Origin: Corynebacterium faecale
GTDB lineage: Bacteria; Actinomycetota; Actinomycetes; Mycobacteriales; Mycobacteriaceae
NCBI RefSeq assembly: GCF_030408735.1
Contig: NZ_CP047204.1
Location: 1,736,001 to 1,800,000, forward strand
Length of the DNA: 64,000 bases
Reading direction: 5' to 3'
Within the stretch, counting starts at the first letter, position 1. Every line of letters begins with the position of its first letter. The translations under genes and the position numbers were made by a program. The notes beneath the pieces were generated by a model. The model was not told where the DNA came from. It searched no databases and was given only the letters and a program-made list of their open reading frames with translations. This document shows positions 54,479-63,261 of the stretch, piece by piece.

Positions 54479-56092
54479 TCAGCAGCCACAGGCGTTTGCC
54501 GGCGCAGGCTGGGCCACCGGGGTGCCGACCTTCGGCAGCCCCAGCCCAACACCGATCGGTGCTGTGGTCGGAACCTGGCCCACAGCGGAGTTATCACCCG
54601 CACGGGTCCGGCGGTGGGTGAGCACACCGGCATCGGCGATGAGGAAGAAGGGCTTGGCATCGGTGACCTCAACGGTGACAACATCACCCGGGCGGATCTC
54701 ACCGTCGAGGTGACCATTGGGCGCGAAGTGGACGAGGCGTCCGTCACGGGCCCGACCGGACATGCGTTTGGTGACTTCATTCTTGCGCCCACCACCTGCC
54801 TGGACCAACAGCTCCACCTCGGATCCGATGAATGACTGGTTTTCTTCCTCGCAGATGCGCTCCTGGAGGACCATGAGGCGCTCATAGCGTTCCTGGACAA
54901 CCTCCTTGGGCACCTGGTTCTCATACTCGGCAGCCGGGGTTCCGGGCCGCGGACTGTACTGGAAGGTGTAGGCGGAGGTGAAACGGGCCTTTTCCACCAC
55001 GTCCAGGGTGTCCTGGAAGTCCTGCTCGGTTTCGCCCGGGAATCCGACGATGATGTCCGTGGTGATGGAGGCATGGGGAATCTTCGCCCGGACCTCATCC
55101 AGGATGGACAGGAACTTGGCTGAACGATACGACCGGCGCATCTCCTTCAGCACCTTGTCGGAACCGGACTGCAGTGGCATGTGCAGCTGCGGGCAGATGT
55201 TTGGGGTCTCGGCCATGGCGTCGATGACATCAGAGGTGAACTCAGCCGGGTGGGGGCTGGTGAAACGGACCCGCTCCAGGCCCTCGATATCACCGCAGGC
55301 ACGCAGCAGTTTGGAAAAAGCGGAACGGTCACGCTCCAACTCGGGATCCACGAAATTCACACCATAGGCGTTGACATTCTGCCCCAGGAGGGTCACCTCA
55401 GAGACACCCTGGTCAACGAGTGCCTGCACCTCGGCGAGGATATCCCCCGGCCGACGGTCCTGTTCCTTGCCACGCAGGCTCGGCACGATGCAGAAGGTAC
55501 AGGTGTTGTTACAGCCGACAGACACCGATACCCAACCGGCGTAGGCGGATTCCCGCTTCGCTGGCAGCACCGAGGGGAACTGTTCGAGCGAATCAACGAT
55601 CTCCACCTCCGCCGTGGCGTTGTGGGAGGCCCGGTCAAGCAGGGTCGGAAGAGATCCGATGTTGTGGGTACCGAAGACCACATCCACCCACGGTGCCTTC
55701 TTCACCACCGTGTCCTTATCCTTCTGCGCCAGACATCCGCCCACGGCGATCTGCATGCCGGGCTTGTTCTCTTTCACCGCACGCAGATTGCCCAGGGTTC
55801 CATAGAGGCGCTTGTCCGCATTCTCACGGACAGCGCAGGTGTTGAACACGATGAGATCCGGGGCTTCATTCTCCGCATTCTCCACATTCTCCACGGCGAC
55901 ATAGCCGGCCTCTTCGAGCAGGCCCGACAGGCGCTCGGAATCGTGGACATTCATCTGGCAGCCGAAGGTACGCACCTCGTAGGTTCGGGCAGTGACGGGG
56001 GCGCCGATGTCCGTGGACTCCGGTCGGGAGTCAAAGGCATGGGAGTCCACCGGAGGGGTGTTTTTCTGCTGGGTATCAATCTGCTGCGTCAC
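54479..56092 (-). CDS. miaB: tRNA-2-methylthio-N6-dimethylallyladenosine synthase
   Basis: Radical-SAM methylthiotransferase that turns i6A37 into ms2i6A37 in tRNA, acting after MiaA. 537 residues from GTG 56092. The N-terminal cluster Cys are in [14 protein letters not shown] and GGCLAQ; the radical-SAM CxxxCxxC is CNNTCTFC; a TRAM domain ([10 protein letters not shown]... onward) ends the protein. The frame continues to 56218 but GTG 56092 (VTQQIDTQQ) is chosen because TACAAT lies 8 nt upstream (leaderless). The N-terminal about 35 residues are a polar extension. It is divergent from gluABCD. Confidence 0.95.
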   Translation of the reverse strand: MTQQIDTQQKNTPPVDSHAFDSRPESTDIGAPVTARTYEVRTFGCQMNVHDSERLSGLLEEAGYVAVENVENAENEAPDLIVFNTCAVRENADKRLYGTLGNLRAVKENKPGMQIAVGGCLAQKDKDTVVKKAPWVDVVFGTHNIGSLPTLLDRASHNATAEVEIVDSLEQFPSVLPAKRESAYAGWVSVSVGCNNTCTFCIVPSLRGKEQDRRPGDILAEVQALVDQGVSEVTLLGQNVNAYGVNFVDPELERDRSAFSKLLRACGDIEGLERVRFTSPHPAEFTSDVIDAMAETPNICPQLHMPLQSGSDKVLKEMRRSYRSAKFLSILDEVRAKIPHASITTDIIVGFPGETEQDFQDTLDVVEKARFTSAYTFQYSPRPGTPAAEYENQVPKEVVQERYERLMVLQERICEEENQSFIGSEVELLVQAGGGRKNEVTKRMSGRARDGRLVHFAPNGHLDGEIRPGDVVTVEVTDAKPFFLIADAGVLTHRRTRAGDNSAVGQVPTTAPIGVGLGLPKVGTPVAQPAPANACGC

Positions 56093-56396
56093 GGCAATTG
56101 ATTGTATCCGCCCAGTGCGGGCTGACATAAACGCGTGACAGCAGGGTCCATCGATGGGACGTGGGAGTGGTGTGAGGTGGGGTTCGAGTACGGGCCTGAC
56201 GGATTCGCCACTCGTCATTCACAAGACTTCACCTATTGGCCTATAGATATATTTCCGGACAGAAACGGCAGATACCCCCATAGATACCCCCTGCCCTAGC
56301 TGGGTAAATAGGAGTGAAACACGCTAAATAGATTTCGATATGGACTCAATCACAGAAAACGAACCACATGACCCAACATTGCCTTATGCTACCCCT
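56093..56396. promoter_or_regulatory. Divergent control region between miaB and gluABCD
   Basis: 304 bp. It holds the miaB -10 (TACAAT, minus strand, near 56106), an AmtR-type operator (56233-56246), two direct copies of AGATACCCCC 12 bp apart (56270-56279, 56282-56291) and TATGCT (56385-56390) just before a gluA start. No gene is recognised. Confidence 0.55.
56233..56246. promoter_or_regulatory. AmtR-type operator upstream of gluA
   Basis: CTATTGGCCTATAG has the exact CTAT-N6-ATAG core of the nitrogen regulator AmtR and continues with AT as in the consensus TTTCTATN6ATAGAT. It lies about 160 bp before gluA, a glutamate uptake gene. This is a motif-based inference. Confidence 0.6.
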
Positions 56397-57149
56397 ATGA
56401 CGCAGACCACAAATCATCCGATGATCAAGATGGCGGGAGTGCAGAAATTTTTCGATGACTTCCAGGCCTTGACGGACATTAACCTGGAGGTCCCGGCTGG
56501 CCAGGTTGTTGTTGTGTTGGGTCCGTCCGGGTCCGGAAAGTCAACCCTGTGCCGCACCATCAACCGCCTCGAGACCATCGAGGAGGGCACAATTGAAATT
56601 GACGGCCAGCTTCTTCCAGAGGAAGGCAAGGGCCTGGCCAAACTCCGGGCGGATGTGGGAATGGTTTTCCAGTCCTTCAACCTCTTTCCCCATCTGACAA
56701 TCAAGGACAATGTCACCCTTGGGCCGATCAAGGTCCGGAAGATGAAAAAGTCCGAGGCTTCTGATCTGGCGATGAAATTGTTGGAACGCGTCGGTATCGC
56801 AAATCAGGCCGAAAAATACCCGGCTCAGCTCTCGGGTGGTCAGCAACAACGTGTGGCCATCGCCCGCGCGCTGGCGATGAACCCAAAGATCATGCTTTTC
56901 GACGAACCGACCTCCGCCCTCGACCCCGAAATGGTCAATGAAGTCCTTGACGTCATGGCGAGTCTGGCCAAGGAAGGCATGACCATGGTGTGCGTGACCC
57001 ACGAGATGGGCTTCGCACGCAGAGCAGCAGACCGGGTTCTGTTCATGTCCGACGGAGCCATCGTTGAAGACACCGACCCGGATTCCTTCTTCACCAATCC
57101 ACAGACCGACCGCGCGAAGGACTTCCTGGGCAAGATCCTCGCCCACTAG
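56397..57149 (+). CDS. gluA: Glutamate ABC transporter ATP-binding protein
   Basis: Cytosolic ATPase of the glutamate importer. Walker [11 protein letters not shown]-loop [11 protein letters not shown], signature [15 protein letters not shown], Walker [14 protein letters not shown] and the His switch THEMGF are all intact. ATG 56397 is placed by TATGCT 7 nt upstream (leaderless). ATG 56421 ([11 protein letters not shown]) would give 242 residues, the length I recall for C. glutamicum GluA, and may be the true start. First gene of gluABCD. Confidence 0.95.
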   Translation: MTQTTNHPMIKMAGVQKFFDDFQALTDINLEVPAGQVVVVLGPSGSGKSTLCRTINRLETIEEGTIEIDGQLLPEEGKGLAKLRADVGMVFQSFNLFPHLTIKDNVTLGPIKVRKMKKSEASDLAMKLLERVGIANQAEKYPAQLSGGQQQRVAIARALAMNPKIMLFDEPTSALDPEMVNEVLDVMASLAKEGMTMVCVTHEMGFARRAADRVLFMSDGAIVEDTDPDSFFTNPQTDRAKDFLGKILAH

Positions 57150-57218
57150 ATTCGCGCACCACATCACCACATATCCCCCGCTGGCTGAAATCAGCATTCA
57201 AGAGCCCTAGGAGCAACC

Positions 57219-58103
57219 ATGTCCACAAAGCGCATGTTCACTCGTATCGCAGCACTTGCCAGTGCAGCTGCCCTCACCGGCGTCACACTCACCGCATGTG
57301 GCGAATCCAGCGGTGGAGACGGCCTTCTCGCAGCCATTGAAGATGGCTCCGTCACCATCGGAACCAAGTATGATCAGCCCGGTCTCGGACTCCGTAATCC
57401 GGACAACTCCATGACCGGACTCGACGTTGATGTAGCAGAGTATGTGGTCAACTCCATCGCTGATGACAACGGCTGGGACCACCCCTCCGTGGACTGGCGT
57501 GAAACCCCATCCGCACAGCGTGAGACCCTCATCCAGAATGGCGAGGTGGATATGATCGCCGCCACCTACTCCATCAACCCGGGACGATCCGAGTCAGTCA
57601 ACTTCGGTGGCCCCTACCTTTTGACCCACCAGGCTCTCCTGGTGCGCCAGGACGATGACCGCATTGAAACCCTGGAGGACCTTGAGGACGGCCTCATCCT
57701 CTGCTCCGTCACCGGCTCCACCCCGGCCCAGAAGGTCAAGGATGTCCTCCCCGGAGTCCAGCTCCAGGAATATGACACCTACTCCTCCTGTGTGGAAGCA
57801 CTCAGCCAGGGCAATGTGGATGCAATGACCACCGACGCCACCATCCTCTTCGGCTACGCGCAGCAGCGTGAAGGTGAATTCCGCGTGGTGGAGATGGAGC
57901 AGGACGGTGAGCCATTCACCAACGAGTACTACGGCATCGGCATCACCAAGGACGATGCGGAAGCAACCGACGCCATCAACGCCGCACTTGAGCGCATGTA
58001 CGCCGATGGTTCCTTCCAGCGCTTCCTCACTGACAACCTCGGCCAGGACTCCGTGGTTGTGGAAGAGGGCACCCCGGGTGATCTCTCCTTCCTGGACAGC
58101 TAA
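57219..58103 (+). CDS. gluB: Glutamate-binding lipoprotein of ABC transporter
   Basis: Extracytoplasmic solute-binding protein, 294 residues. It has a lipoprotein signal peptide MSTKRMFTRIAALASAAALT with lipobox LTAC (Cys27) and a periplasmic-binding-protein fold of amino-acid type (GTKYDQPGLGLRNPDNSMTGLDVDVAEYV, then VDMIAATYSINPGR). aggag lies 5 nt before ATG 57219. A hairpin terminator follows before gluC, consistent with binding protein being made in excess over the permeases. Confidence 0.95.
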   Translation: MSTKRMFTRIAALASAAALTGVTLTACGESSGGDGLLAAIEDGSVTIGTKYDQPGLGLRNPDNSMTGLDVDVAEYVVNSIADDNGWDHPSVDWRETPSAQRETLIQNGEVDMIAATYSINPGRSESVNFGGPYLLTHQALLVRQDDDRIETLEDLEDGLILCSVTGSTPAQKVKDVLPGVQLQEYDTYSSCVEALSQGNVDAMTTDATILFGYAQQREGEFRVVEMEQDGEPFTNEYYGIGITKDDAEATDAINAALERMYADGSFQRFLTDNLGQDSVVVEEGTPGDLSFLDS

Positions 58104-58131
58104 CCCCTCAGGGTTAGAAGCCTGACAGCAC

Positions 58132-58170
58132 AGCGTGGCGCTTCGACCCCCTCGGGGCGCCACGCTTTCT
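58132..58170 (+). terminator. Intra-operon terminator/attenuator between gluB and gluC
   Basis: Perfect 10-bp stem agcgtggcgc / gcgccacgct with a 15-nt loop, followed directly by ttctttctt, lies 28 bp after the gluB stop. A smaller taaccc/gggtta hairpin overlaps the gluB stop codon. It probably lowers read-through into gluCD. Confidence 0.8.
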
Positions 58171-58214
58171 TTCTTGTTCAAGCCCTTCCATTCCTTATCA
58201 AGGAGAACTTCCAC

Positions 58215-58901
58215 ATGAGCACATTGTGGGCGGATCTGGGTCCGTCGCTTCTTCCAGCATTCTGGGTGACCATCAAACTCACCATCTATTCCGCCATCGG
58301 ATCCATGATTCTGGGCACCATCCTCACCGCAATGAGGGTCTCACCCGTGAAGATTCTCCGCACCATGTCCACCGCCTACATCAACACGGTCCGCAACACC
58401 CCGCTGACCCTGGTGATCCTGTTCTGTTCCTTCGGTCTCTATCAGAACCTGGGACTGGCGCTCGCCTCCCGGGACAGCTCCACCTTCCTGATGGATAACA
58501 ACTTCCGTCTCGCGGTCCTGGGATTCATTCTCTACACGTCCACGTTCGTGGCGGAATCACTACGTTCCGGAATCAACACCGTCCACTTCGGACAAGCTGA
58601 GGCAGCCCGTTCCATCGGACTCGGATTCTCCGATATCTTCCGGTCCATCATCTTTCCCCAGGCGCTTCGAGCGGCCATTGTCCCACTCGGAAACACCCTC
58701 ATCGCACTGACCAAGAACACCACCATCGCCTCGGTCATCGGTGTGGGCGAAGCCTCCCTGTTGATGAAGTCCACCATTGAAAATCATGCCAACATGCTCT
58801 TCCTCGTGTTCGCGATCTTCGCGGTCGGCTTCATGATCCTCACCCTCCCCATGGGCCTCGGCCTGGGTAAGCTCGCTGAGAAAATGGCGGTGAAGAAATA
58901 A
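58215..58901 (+). CDS. gluC: Glutamate ABC transporter permease GluC
   Basis: Membrane subunit, 228 residues, with about five helices and the EAA-loop [33 protein letters not shown] typical of polar amino-acid permeases. aaggag lies 8 nt before ATG 58215. The stop overlaps the gluD start by one base (TAATG). Confidence 0.95.
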   Translation: MSTLWADLGPSLLPAFWVTIKLTIYSAIGSMILGTILTAMRVSPVKILRTMSTAYINTVRNTPLTLVILFCSFGLYQNLGLALASRDSSTFLMDNNFRLAVLGFILYTSTFVAESLRSGINTVHFGQAEAARSIGLGFSDIFRSIIFPQALRAAIVPLGNTLIALTKNTTIASVIGVGEASLLMKSTIENHANMLFLVFAIFAVGFMILTLPMGLGLGKLAEKMAVKK

Positions 58902-59851
58902 TGTCATCTTCAGTACGCGCAACAGTCCTCTACGATGCCCCCGGCCCCAAGGGACGCCGCTTCAACCTGATCATCACCGCCGCGGCCACGCTGGTCGCCC
59001 TCATCGTCATCTTCTGGGCGGGACGGATCCTCTACGATAACGGCCAGCTCGACGGCGACAAGTGGAGCCCCTTCCTTGATTCGCAGACCTGGACCACCTA
59101 CCTGCTCCCCGGCCTCTGGGGAACGCTGAAGTCCGCCGTCGCCTCAGTGCTCCTCGCACTGGTCATGGGAACACTGCTGGGACTGGGACGAATCTCTGAG
59201 ATCGCCCTTCTCCGTTGGTTCTGTGCCATCATCATCGAAACCTTCCGCGCCATCCCGGTGCTGATCCTGATGATCTTCGCCTACCAGCTCTTCGCCCGTT
59301 ATCAACTGGTTCCCTCCAGTCAGCTGGCATTCGCCGCCGTCGTCTTCGGACTGACCATGTACAACGGTTCGGTCATCGCAGAGATCCTCCGTTCCGGCAT
59401 CGCCTCACTCCCCCGCGGACAGCGGGAAGCCGCCATCGCCCTGGGGCTGTCCTCGCGACAGACCACCTGGTCGATCCTGCTCCCCCAGGCCGTTGCAGCC
59501 ATGCTGCCGGCTCTGATCGCCCAGATGGTCATTGCGCTGAAGGACTCCGCACTCGGCTACCAGATCGGCTACATCGAGGTTGTCCGTTCCGGTATCCAGT
59601 CCGCATCCGTCAACCGCAACTACCTCGCTGCACTGGTTGTCGTGGCGATCATCATGATCATCATCAACTTCGGCCTGACCGCACTCGCCCAGCGTATTGA
59701 ACGCCAGCTGCGTGCCGGACGAGCCCGGAAGAACATCGTGGCCAAGGTTCCTGAGCAACCTGACCAGGGCCTTGACACCAAGGACAACGTCAACGTTGAT
59801 TGGCGCGACCCTGATTACAAGGAGGTCAAGCACCCGGGACCCCCGGTCTGA
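58901..59851 (+). CDS. gluD: Glutamate ABC transporter permease GluD
   Basis: Second membrane subunit, 316 residues, about five to six helices. The EAA loop is [35 protein letters not shown] polar N-terminus of about 20 residues and a C-terminal cytosolic tail of about 55 residues (from [11 protein letters not shown]) extend beyond the usual permease length, as in other corynebacterial GluD. It partners GluC to form the channel. A strong terminator follows. Confidence 0.95.
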   Translation: MSSSVRATVLYDAPGPKGRRFNLIITAAATLVALIVIFWAGRILYDNGQLDGDKWSPFLDSQTWTTYLLPGLWGTLKSAVASVLLALVMGTLLGLGRISEIALLRWFCAIIIETFRAIPVLILMIFAYQLFARYQLVPSSQLAFAAVVFGLTMYNGSVIAEILRSGIASLPRGQREAAIALGLSSRQTTWSILLPQAVAAMLPALIAQMVIALKDSALGYQIGYIEVVRSGIQSASVNRNYLAALVVVAIIMIIINFGLTALAQRIERQLRAGRARKNIVAKVPEQPDQGLDTKDNVNVDWRDPDYKEVKHPGPPV

Positions 59852-59870
59852 TCCCCTTTCAAAACTGAAC

Positions 59871-59925
59871 ACAACCCGGTTGGACGCACCCATATTGCAT
59901 GGGTACGACCAACCGGGTTGTTTCT
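59871..59925. terminator. Terminator downstream of gluD
   Basis: Perfect 13-bp arms acaacccggttgg (59871-59883) and ccaaccgggttgt (59909-59921) with an inner acccat/atgggt hairpin, followed by ttctt. It may also stop minus-strand transcripts from the copper cluster. Confidence 0.92.
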
Positions 59926-59975
59926 TAATTTCAGACCGACTCTCATCTACGAGGGATCTACCCGTGGGGGCAGGA

Positions 59976-60557
59976 TCAGTTTGCTGGCTGAATCTCACTC
60001 TCAGTAACCCATTTATGATTGGTCATGGTCATGGTCATGTCGTCGGTGGTCAGGTCCACCATGTAGACAGTTTCATCCGTTGAGTAGTCGATGCTGGCGG
60101 TGGCACCCTTCATCCCTGACATGTGTTCTGCATCGATGACCACTTCGGCGCCGTCAGCCAGCGGTGCCTCGCCTGGATCCACCAGTTCCTCGTGGACCAC
60201 CCAACGGTGATCGGTGATCGGGTCACCACCGTCAACCGGGGTGTAACTGACCGAATACGTGGTGGTGTCAAAAGCACCGGAGATTGTGGCTTGTGCTCCG
60301 TCCATGCCAGGCATGTGATCAGCCGTGAGAATGACCGCCGACCCGACCGGGTAGGTTGGATTGACGGCTTCCACGATGCCTTCGGGAGCTGGACCACCGT
60401 CTTCTGGATGATCCATGTGATGTCCACCGTCATCTGTGGATGCTGTCGTGGTGGCGACGGAGTCGGTGCCCTCGGAATCACTGGTGTCGTCGCTACAGGC
60501 GCTCAGCACAAGGGTTGATGTCAATGCGAGGGCCGCAATGGTGATGGTGCGTTTCAT
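59976..60557 (-). CDS. YdhK-type (DUF1541) lipoprotein of the copper cluster
   Basis: 193-residue predicted lipoprotein: MKRTITIAALALTSTLVLSAC with lipobox LSAC, then an acidic Thr/Ser/Asp linker with GGHHMDHPEDGG. Two tandem repeats of about 60 residues follow (AVILTADHMPGMDGAQATI... and EVVIDAEHMSGMKGATASI...), each with an HM-x-GM motif that could bind Cu(I) through Met/His. ATG 60557 has aaagga upstream. It is last in the minus-strand cluster, 98 bp after the copper ATPase, suggesting an extracytoplasmic metal-binding role. Not proven. Confidence 0.85.
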   Translation of the reverse strand: MKRTITIAALALTSTLVLSACSDDTSDSEGTDSVATTTASTDDGGHHMDHPEDGGPAPEGIVEAVNPTYPVGSAVILTADHMPGMDGAQATISGAFDTTTYSVSYTPVDGGDPITDHRWVVHEELVDPGEAPLADGAEVVIDAEHMSGMKGATASIDYSTDETVYMVDLTTDDMTMTMTNHKWVTESEIQPAN

Positions 60558-60655
60558 GATCGTTCCTTTCAAGGAATAGTGATAGAACTGGGGGCCGAGT
60601 GACCAGGATGGTCAATATTCGTTAGGGGGATGTCGACCCACTGGATCTTCTCCTT

Positions 60656-62839
60656 CTACTTGCCAGGAGCCAGATGAGCAGGATCAAGGTTGATCCGGCG
60701 CAGTAGCTGGGCGTTTAAGGCAACCACGATGGTCGAGGCTGACATCAGGATCGCGCCAACTGCCGGGGAGAGCACAAACCCAATCGGGGCGAGTACTCCG
60801 GCAGCTAAGGGAACGGCGAGGATGTTATATCCAGAAGCCCAGATCAGGTTCTGGACCATCTTGGCGTAGCTGGCCTTGGAGAGTTCGATCATCGATAGGA
60901 CTGCTCGGGGATCGTCACTGGCAAGCACCACCCCGGCAGATTCCATGGCCACATCGGTGCCGGCACCGATGGCGATGCCCACCTCTGCCCGGGCCAGGGC
61001 AGGCGCGTCATTGACGCCGTCACCGACCATCGCCACACGCAGTCCACGGTCCTGAAGCTCCGCGACCTTGGTGTCCTTGTCCTGAGGAAGGACCTCGGCG
61101 AAGACCTCATCAATGCCCAGATCCCTGCCGACGGCGTTAGCGACCTGGCTGGCATCACCGGTGATCAGCGCAACCTTGACACCTCGTGCCTGCAACGCCT
61201 GTACGGCGGCGCGGGACTCGGGACGGATCTTGTCCTCGACCGCGAGTGCTCCGATGATCTGTTCGTCCCGGACGACATGCAGCACACCAGCACCGCGCTG
61301 TTCCCAGGATTCAATCTGTTCATCCAATTCGCCGGGGATGGTGAGATTGAATTCTCGCAACATGTTGGGTCCGCCGACGAGGATTTCAGTACCGTCGACA
61401 AGCGCTCGGACTCCGCGGCCGGTGGCCGCGGTGAAACCGGTTGCGCGCATCGGCTGGCCGGAGGCTTCTTCGTGTTCGCTGGCAGCGGAGACGATGGCCC
61501 TGGCCACGGGGTGTTCACTATCAGCCTCAGCTGCAGCGGCCAAAGCCAGCAGCTGGCCTTCCGAGGTACCTGTTGCAGGTGCCACGCCGGTGACAGCGTG
61601 GGCACCTTCAGTCAAGGTACCTGTTTTATCAAAAAGCACGATATCGATGGTGCGCATGCGCTCCAGCGCCATCCGGTCCTTGATCAGCACACCGGACTTG
61701 GCTGCGCGTTCCGTGGAGATGGCGATGACCAGCGGGATAGCCAGGCCTAGTGCATGCGGGCAGGCAATGACCAGCACCGTCACAGTCCGGATCACGGCGT
61801 CATCCGGGCTGCCGACAATCGACCAGACCACCGCGGTGATCAGTGCTGCGATCAGCGCGAACCAGAACAATAATGCAGCAGCCCGGTCAGCCAGTGCCTG
61901 GGCGCGGGAGGAGGATTCCTGGGCATCAGCGACCATACGCTGGATCCCCGCCAGTGCCGTGTCGGTACCGACCGCCTCAACGCGGACGCGCACGGAGTTG
62001 TCGGTGGCCACAGTTCCGGCGACCACATGCGCGCCGACATCACGAAACACGGGGCGGGATTCGCCGGTGATCATTGCTTCGTCGAACTCGGCGGAACCGT
62101 CGATCACGGTTCCATCCGCGGGCACGCGACCACCAGCGCGTACCAGAACAACATCATCCACAGACAATTCGGCGATGGGCACGGTCCTGGTGGTATCGCC
62201 GTCGATCTTCTCCGCTTCGTCGGGTAGAAGAGCCGCCAGGGCGTCAAGTGCGGAGGATGCTGAGCCCAAGGCCCGCATTTCCATCCAGTGGCCCAGCAAC
62301 ATGATGGTCACCAGCAGCGCCAGTTCCCACCAGAAATCCAGATAGAACCCGCCAATCCCTAAGGTGGTCACCCAGGACGCGACGAATGCCACGGTGATGG
62401 CCATGGCGATCAGCAGCATCATGCCTGGTTGGCGGGATTTCAGCTCGGCGACCCCGCCTTTGAGAAACGGGGCTCCGCCGTAGATGAAGATGATGGTTCC
62501 CAGTATCGGGGCGATCCAGGTGGCACCCGGAAACTCGGGGATCTGGTAACCGATGATATCGGCGAACATCGGGCTGAAGAACACGACCGGCACGGAGAGA
62601 ATCAGCGTCCACCAGAATTTATCTCTGAACATCGCAACGCTGTGGCCGGCGTGGTCACCGTGGCCGTGGACATGGTGATCATCGTCGTGATCATGGCCGG
62701 CATCGTCGCTATGCCCGTGGCCGTGGTGCTCGTCGATTGCGGAGTGGGGGTGATCCTGGGGCATGGCCTGGCCGTGGGTGGCAGCATCGTCGTGCTGTTC
62801 ATGTCCGGTGTGATCACCGTGATGATGTGGGGTACTCAT
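60656..62839 (-). CDS. copB: Copper-transporting P-type ATPase, CopB (CPH) type
   Basis: P1B ATPase exporting copper, 727 residues. The first 66 residues contain 21 His in a cytosolic His/Asp-rich metal-binding tail. Eight membrane helices are expected. The actuator motif TGES is at 258-261, the membrane metal site CPH at 360-362 (P1B-3/CopB class, rather than CPC of CopA), the phosphorylated Asp404 is in DKTGTLTEG, and GDGVNDAPAL marks the hinge. ATG 62839 has aggag 4 nt upstream. It lies 32 bp after the heavy-metal chaperone gene on the same strand. Confidence 0.93.
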   Translation of the reverse strand: MSTPHHHGDHTGHEQHDDAATHGQAMPQDHPHSAIDEHHGHGHSDDAGHDHDDDHHVHGHGDHAGHSVAMFRDKFWWTLILSVPVVFFSPMFADIIGYQIPEFPGATWIAPILGTIIFIYGGAPFLKGGVAELKSRQPGMMLLIAMAITVAFVASWVTTLGIGGFYLDFWWELALLVTIMLLGHWMEMRALGSASSALDALAALLPDEAEKIDGDTTRTVPIAELSVDDVVLVRAGGRVPADGTVIDGSAEFDEAMITGESRPVFRDVGAHVVAGTVATDNSVRVRVEAVGTDTALAGIQRMVADAQESSSRAQALADRAAALLFWFALIAALITAVVWSIVGSPDDAVIRTVTVLVIACPHALGLAIPLVIAISTERAAKSGVLIKDRMALERMRTIDIVLFDKTGTLTEGAHAVTGVAPATGTSEGQLLALAAAAEADSEHPVARAIVSAASEHEEASGQPMRATGFTAATGRGVRALVDGTEILVGGPNMLREFNLTIPGELDEQIESWEQRGAGVLHVVRDEQIIGALAVEDKIRPESRAAVQALQARGVKVALITGDASQVANAVGRDLGIDEVFAEVLPQDKDTKVAELQDRGLRVAMVGDGVNDAPALARAEVGIAIGAGTDVAMESAGVVLASDDPRAVLSMIELSKASYAKMVQNLIWASGYNILAVPLAAGVLAPIGFVLSPAVGAILMSASTIVVALNAQLLRRINLDPAHLAPGK

Positions 62840-62871
62840 GAAACTCCTGTCTTTCTCTGGGGGTGGTCGGA

Positions 62872-63189
62872 TCAGGAAGGGGCGATGGCATAGCCGGCTT
62901 GTTCAATGGCCTGTGTGATGGTTTTCCGGGATGCGGTTCCGGTCACGGTGATCGTGGAGACACCACCCTTGATCAGTTCACTATCAACCGAAGTGACCTG
63001 GGGCACCTCCCAGAGGGCGGCGGTGACAGTGTTGACACACCCGGTGCAGGACAAACCAGATACTCGATATCGGGTCATGGATTCAGCGGCCGCCTCATTT
63101 CTGGGGGCAGAAGCTGCATCCGATCCGGCAGGACCGCAGCACCCGCAGCCAGTGGGCTGGGTGGAGGTCAATGGCAGCAGGGTGGTCAT
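62872..63189 (-). CDS. Heavy-metal-associated (CopZ-like) protein with Cys-rich N-terminus
   Basis: 105 residues. The N-terminal about 37 residues contain GCGCCGPAG (three Cys in a Gly-rich patch) before the HMA domain, which starts MTRYRVSGLSCTGCVNTVTAALWEVPQV and has the CxxC metal site. It ends as a normal HMA fold (QAIEQAGYAIAPS). aggag lies 7 nt before ATG 63189. It probably hands copper to the ATPase encoded just downstream. A CsoR-type palindrome is 50 bp upstream. Confidence 0.88.
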   Translation of the reverse strand: MTTLLPLTSTQPTGCGCCGPAGSDAASAPRNEAAAESMTRYRVSGLSCTGCVNTVTAALWEVPQVTSVDSELIKGGVSTITVTGTASRKTITQAIEQAGYAIAPS

Positions 63190-63238
63190 TTTCAAGCTCC
63201 TGATAAGAGTGGGCTGGGGAGGTTCTCACCTACCACCA

Positions 63239-63257
63239 TATACCCCCCTGGGGTATA
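63239..63257. promoter_or_regulatory. CsoR-type copper operator
   Basis: TATACCCCCCTGGGGTATA is a near-perfect inverted repeat of the TACCCC...GGGGTA class bound by the copper sensor CsoR. It lies 50 bp before the chaperone gene and just after the sensor-kinase stop codon, overlapping a -10-like TATATG on the minus strand. Confidence 0.65.
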
Positions 63258-63261
63258 AAAG

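Noticed and set aside
61113..62345. 410-codon plus-strand frame opposite copB
   Set aside because: Antisense to a P-type ATPase with all motifs; its composition (Ser/Ala/Thr-rich) is typical of shadow frames.
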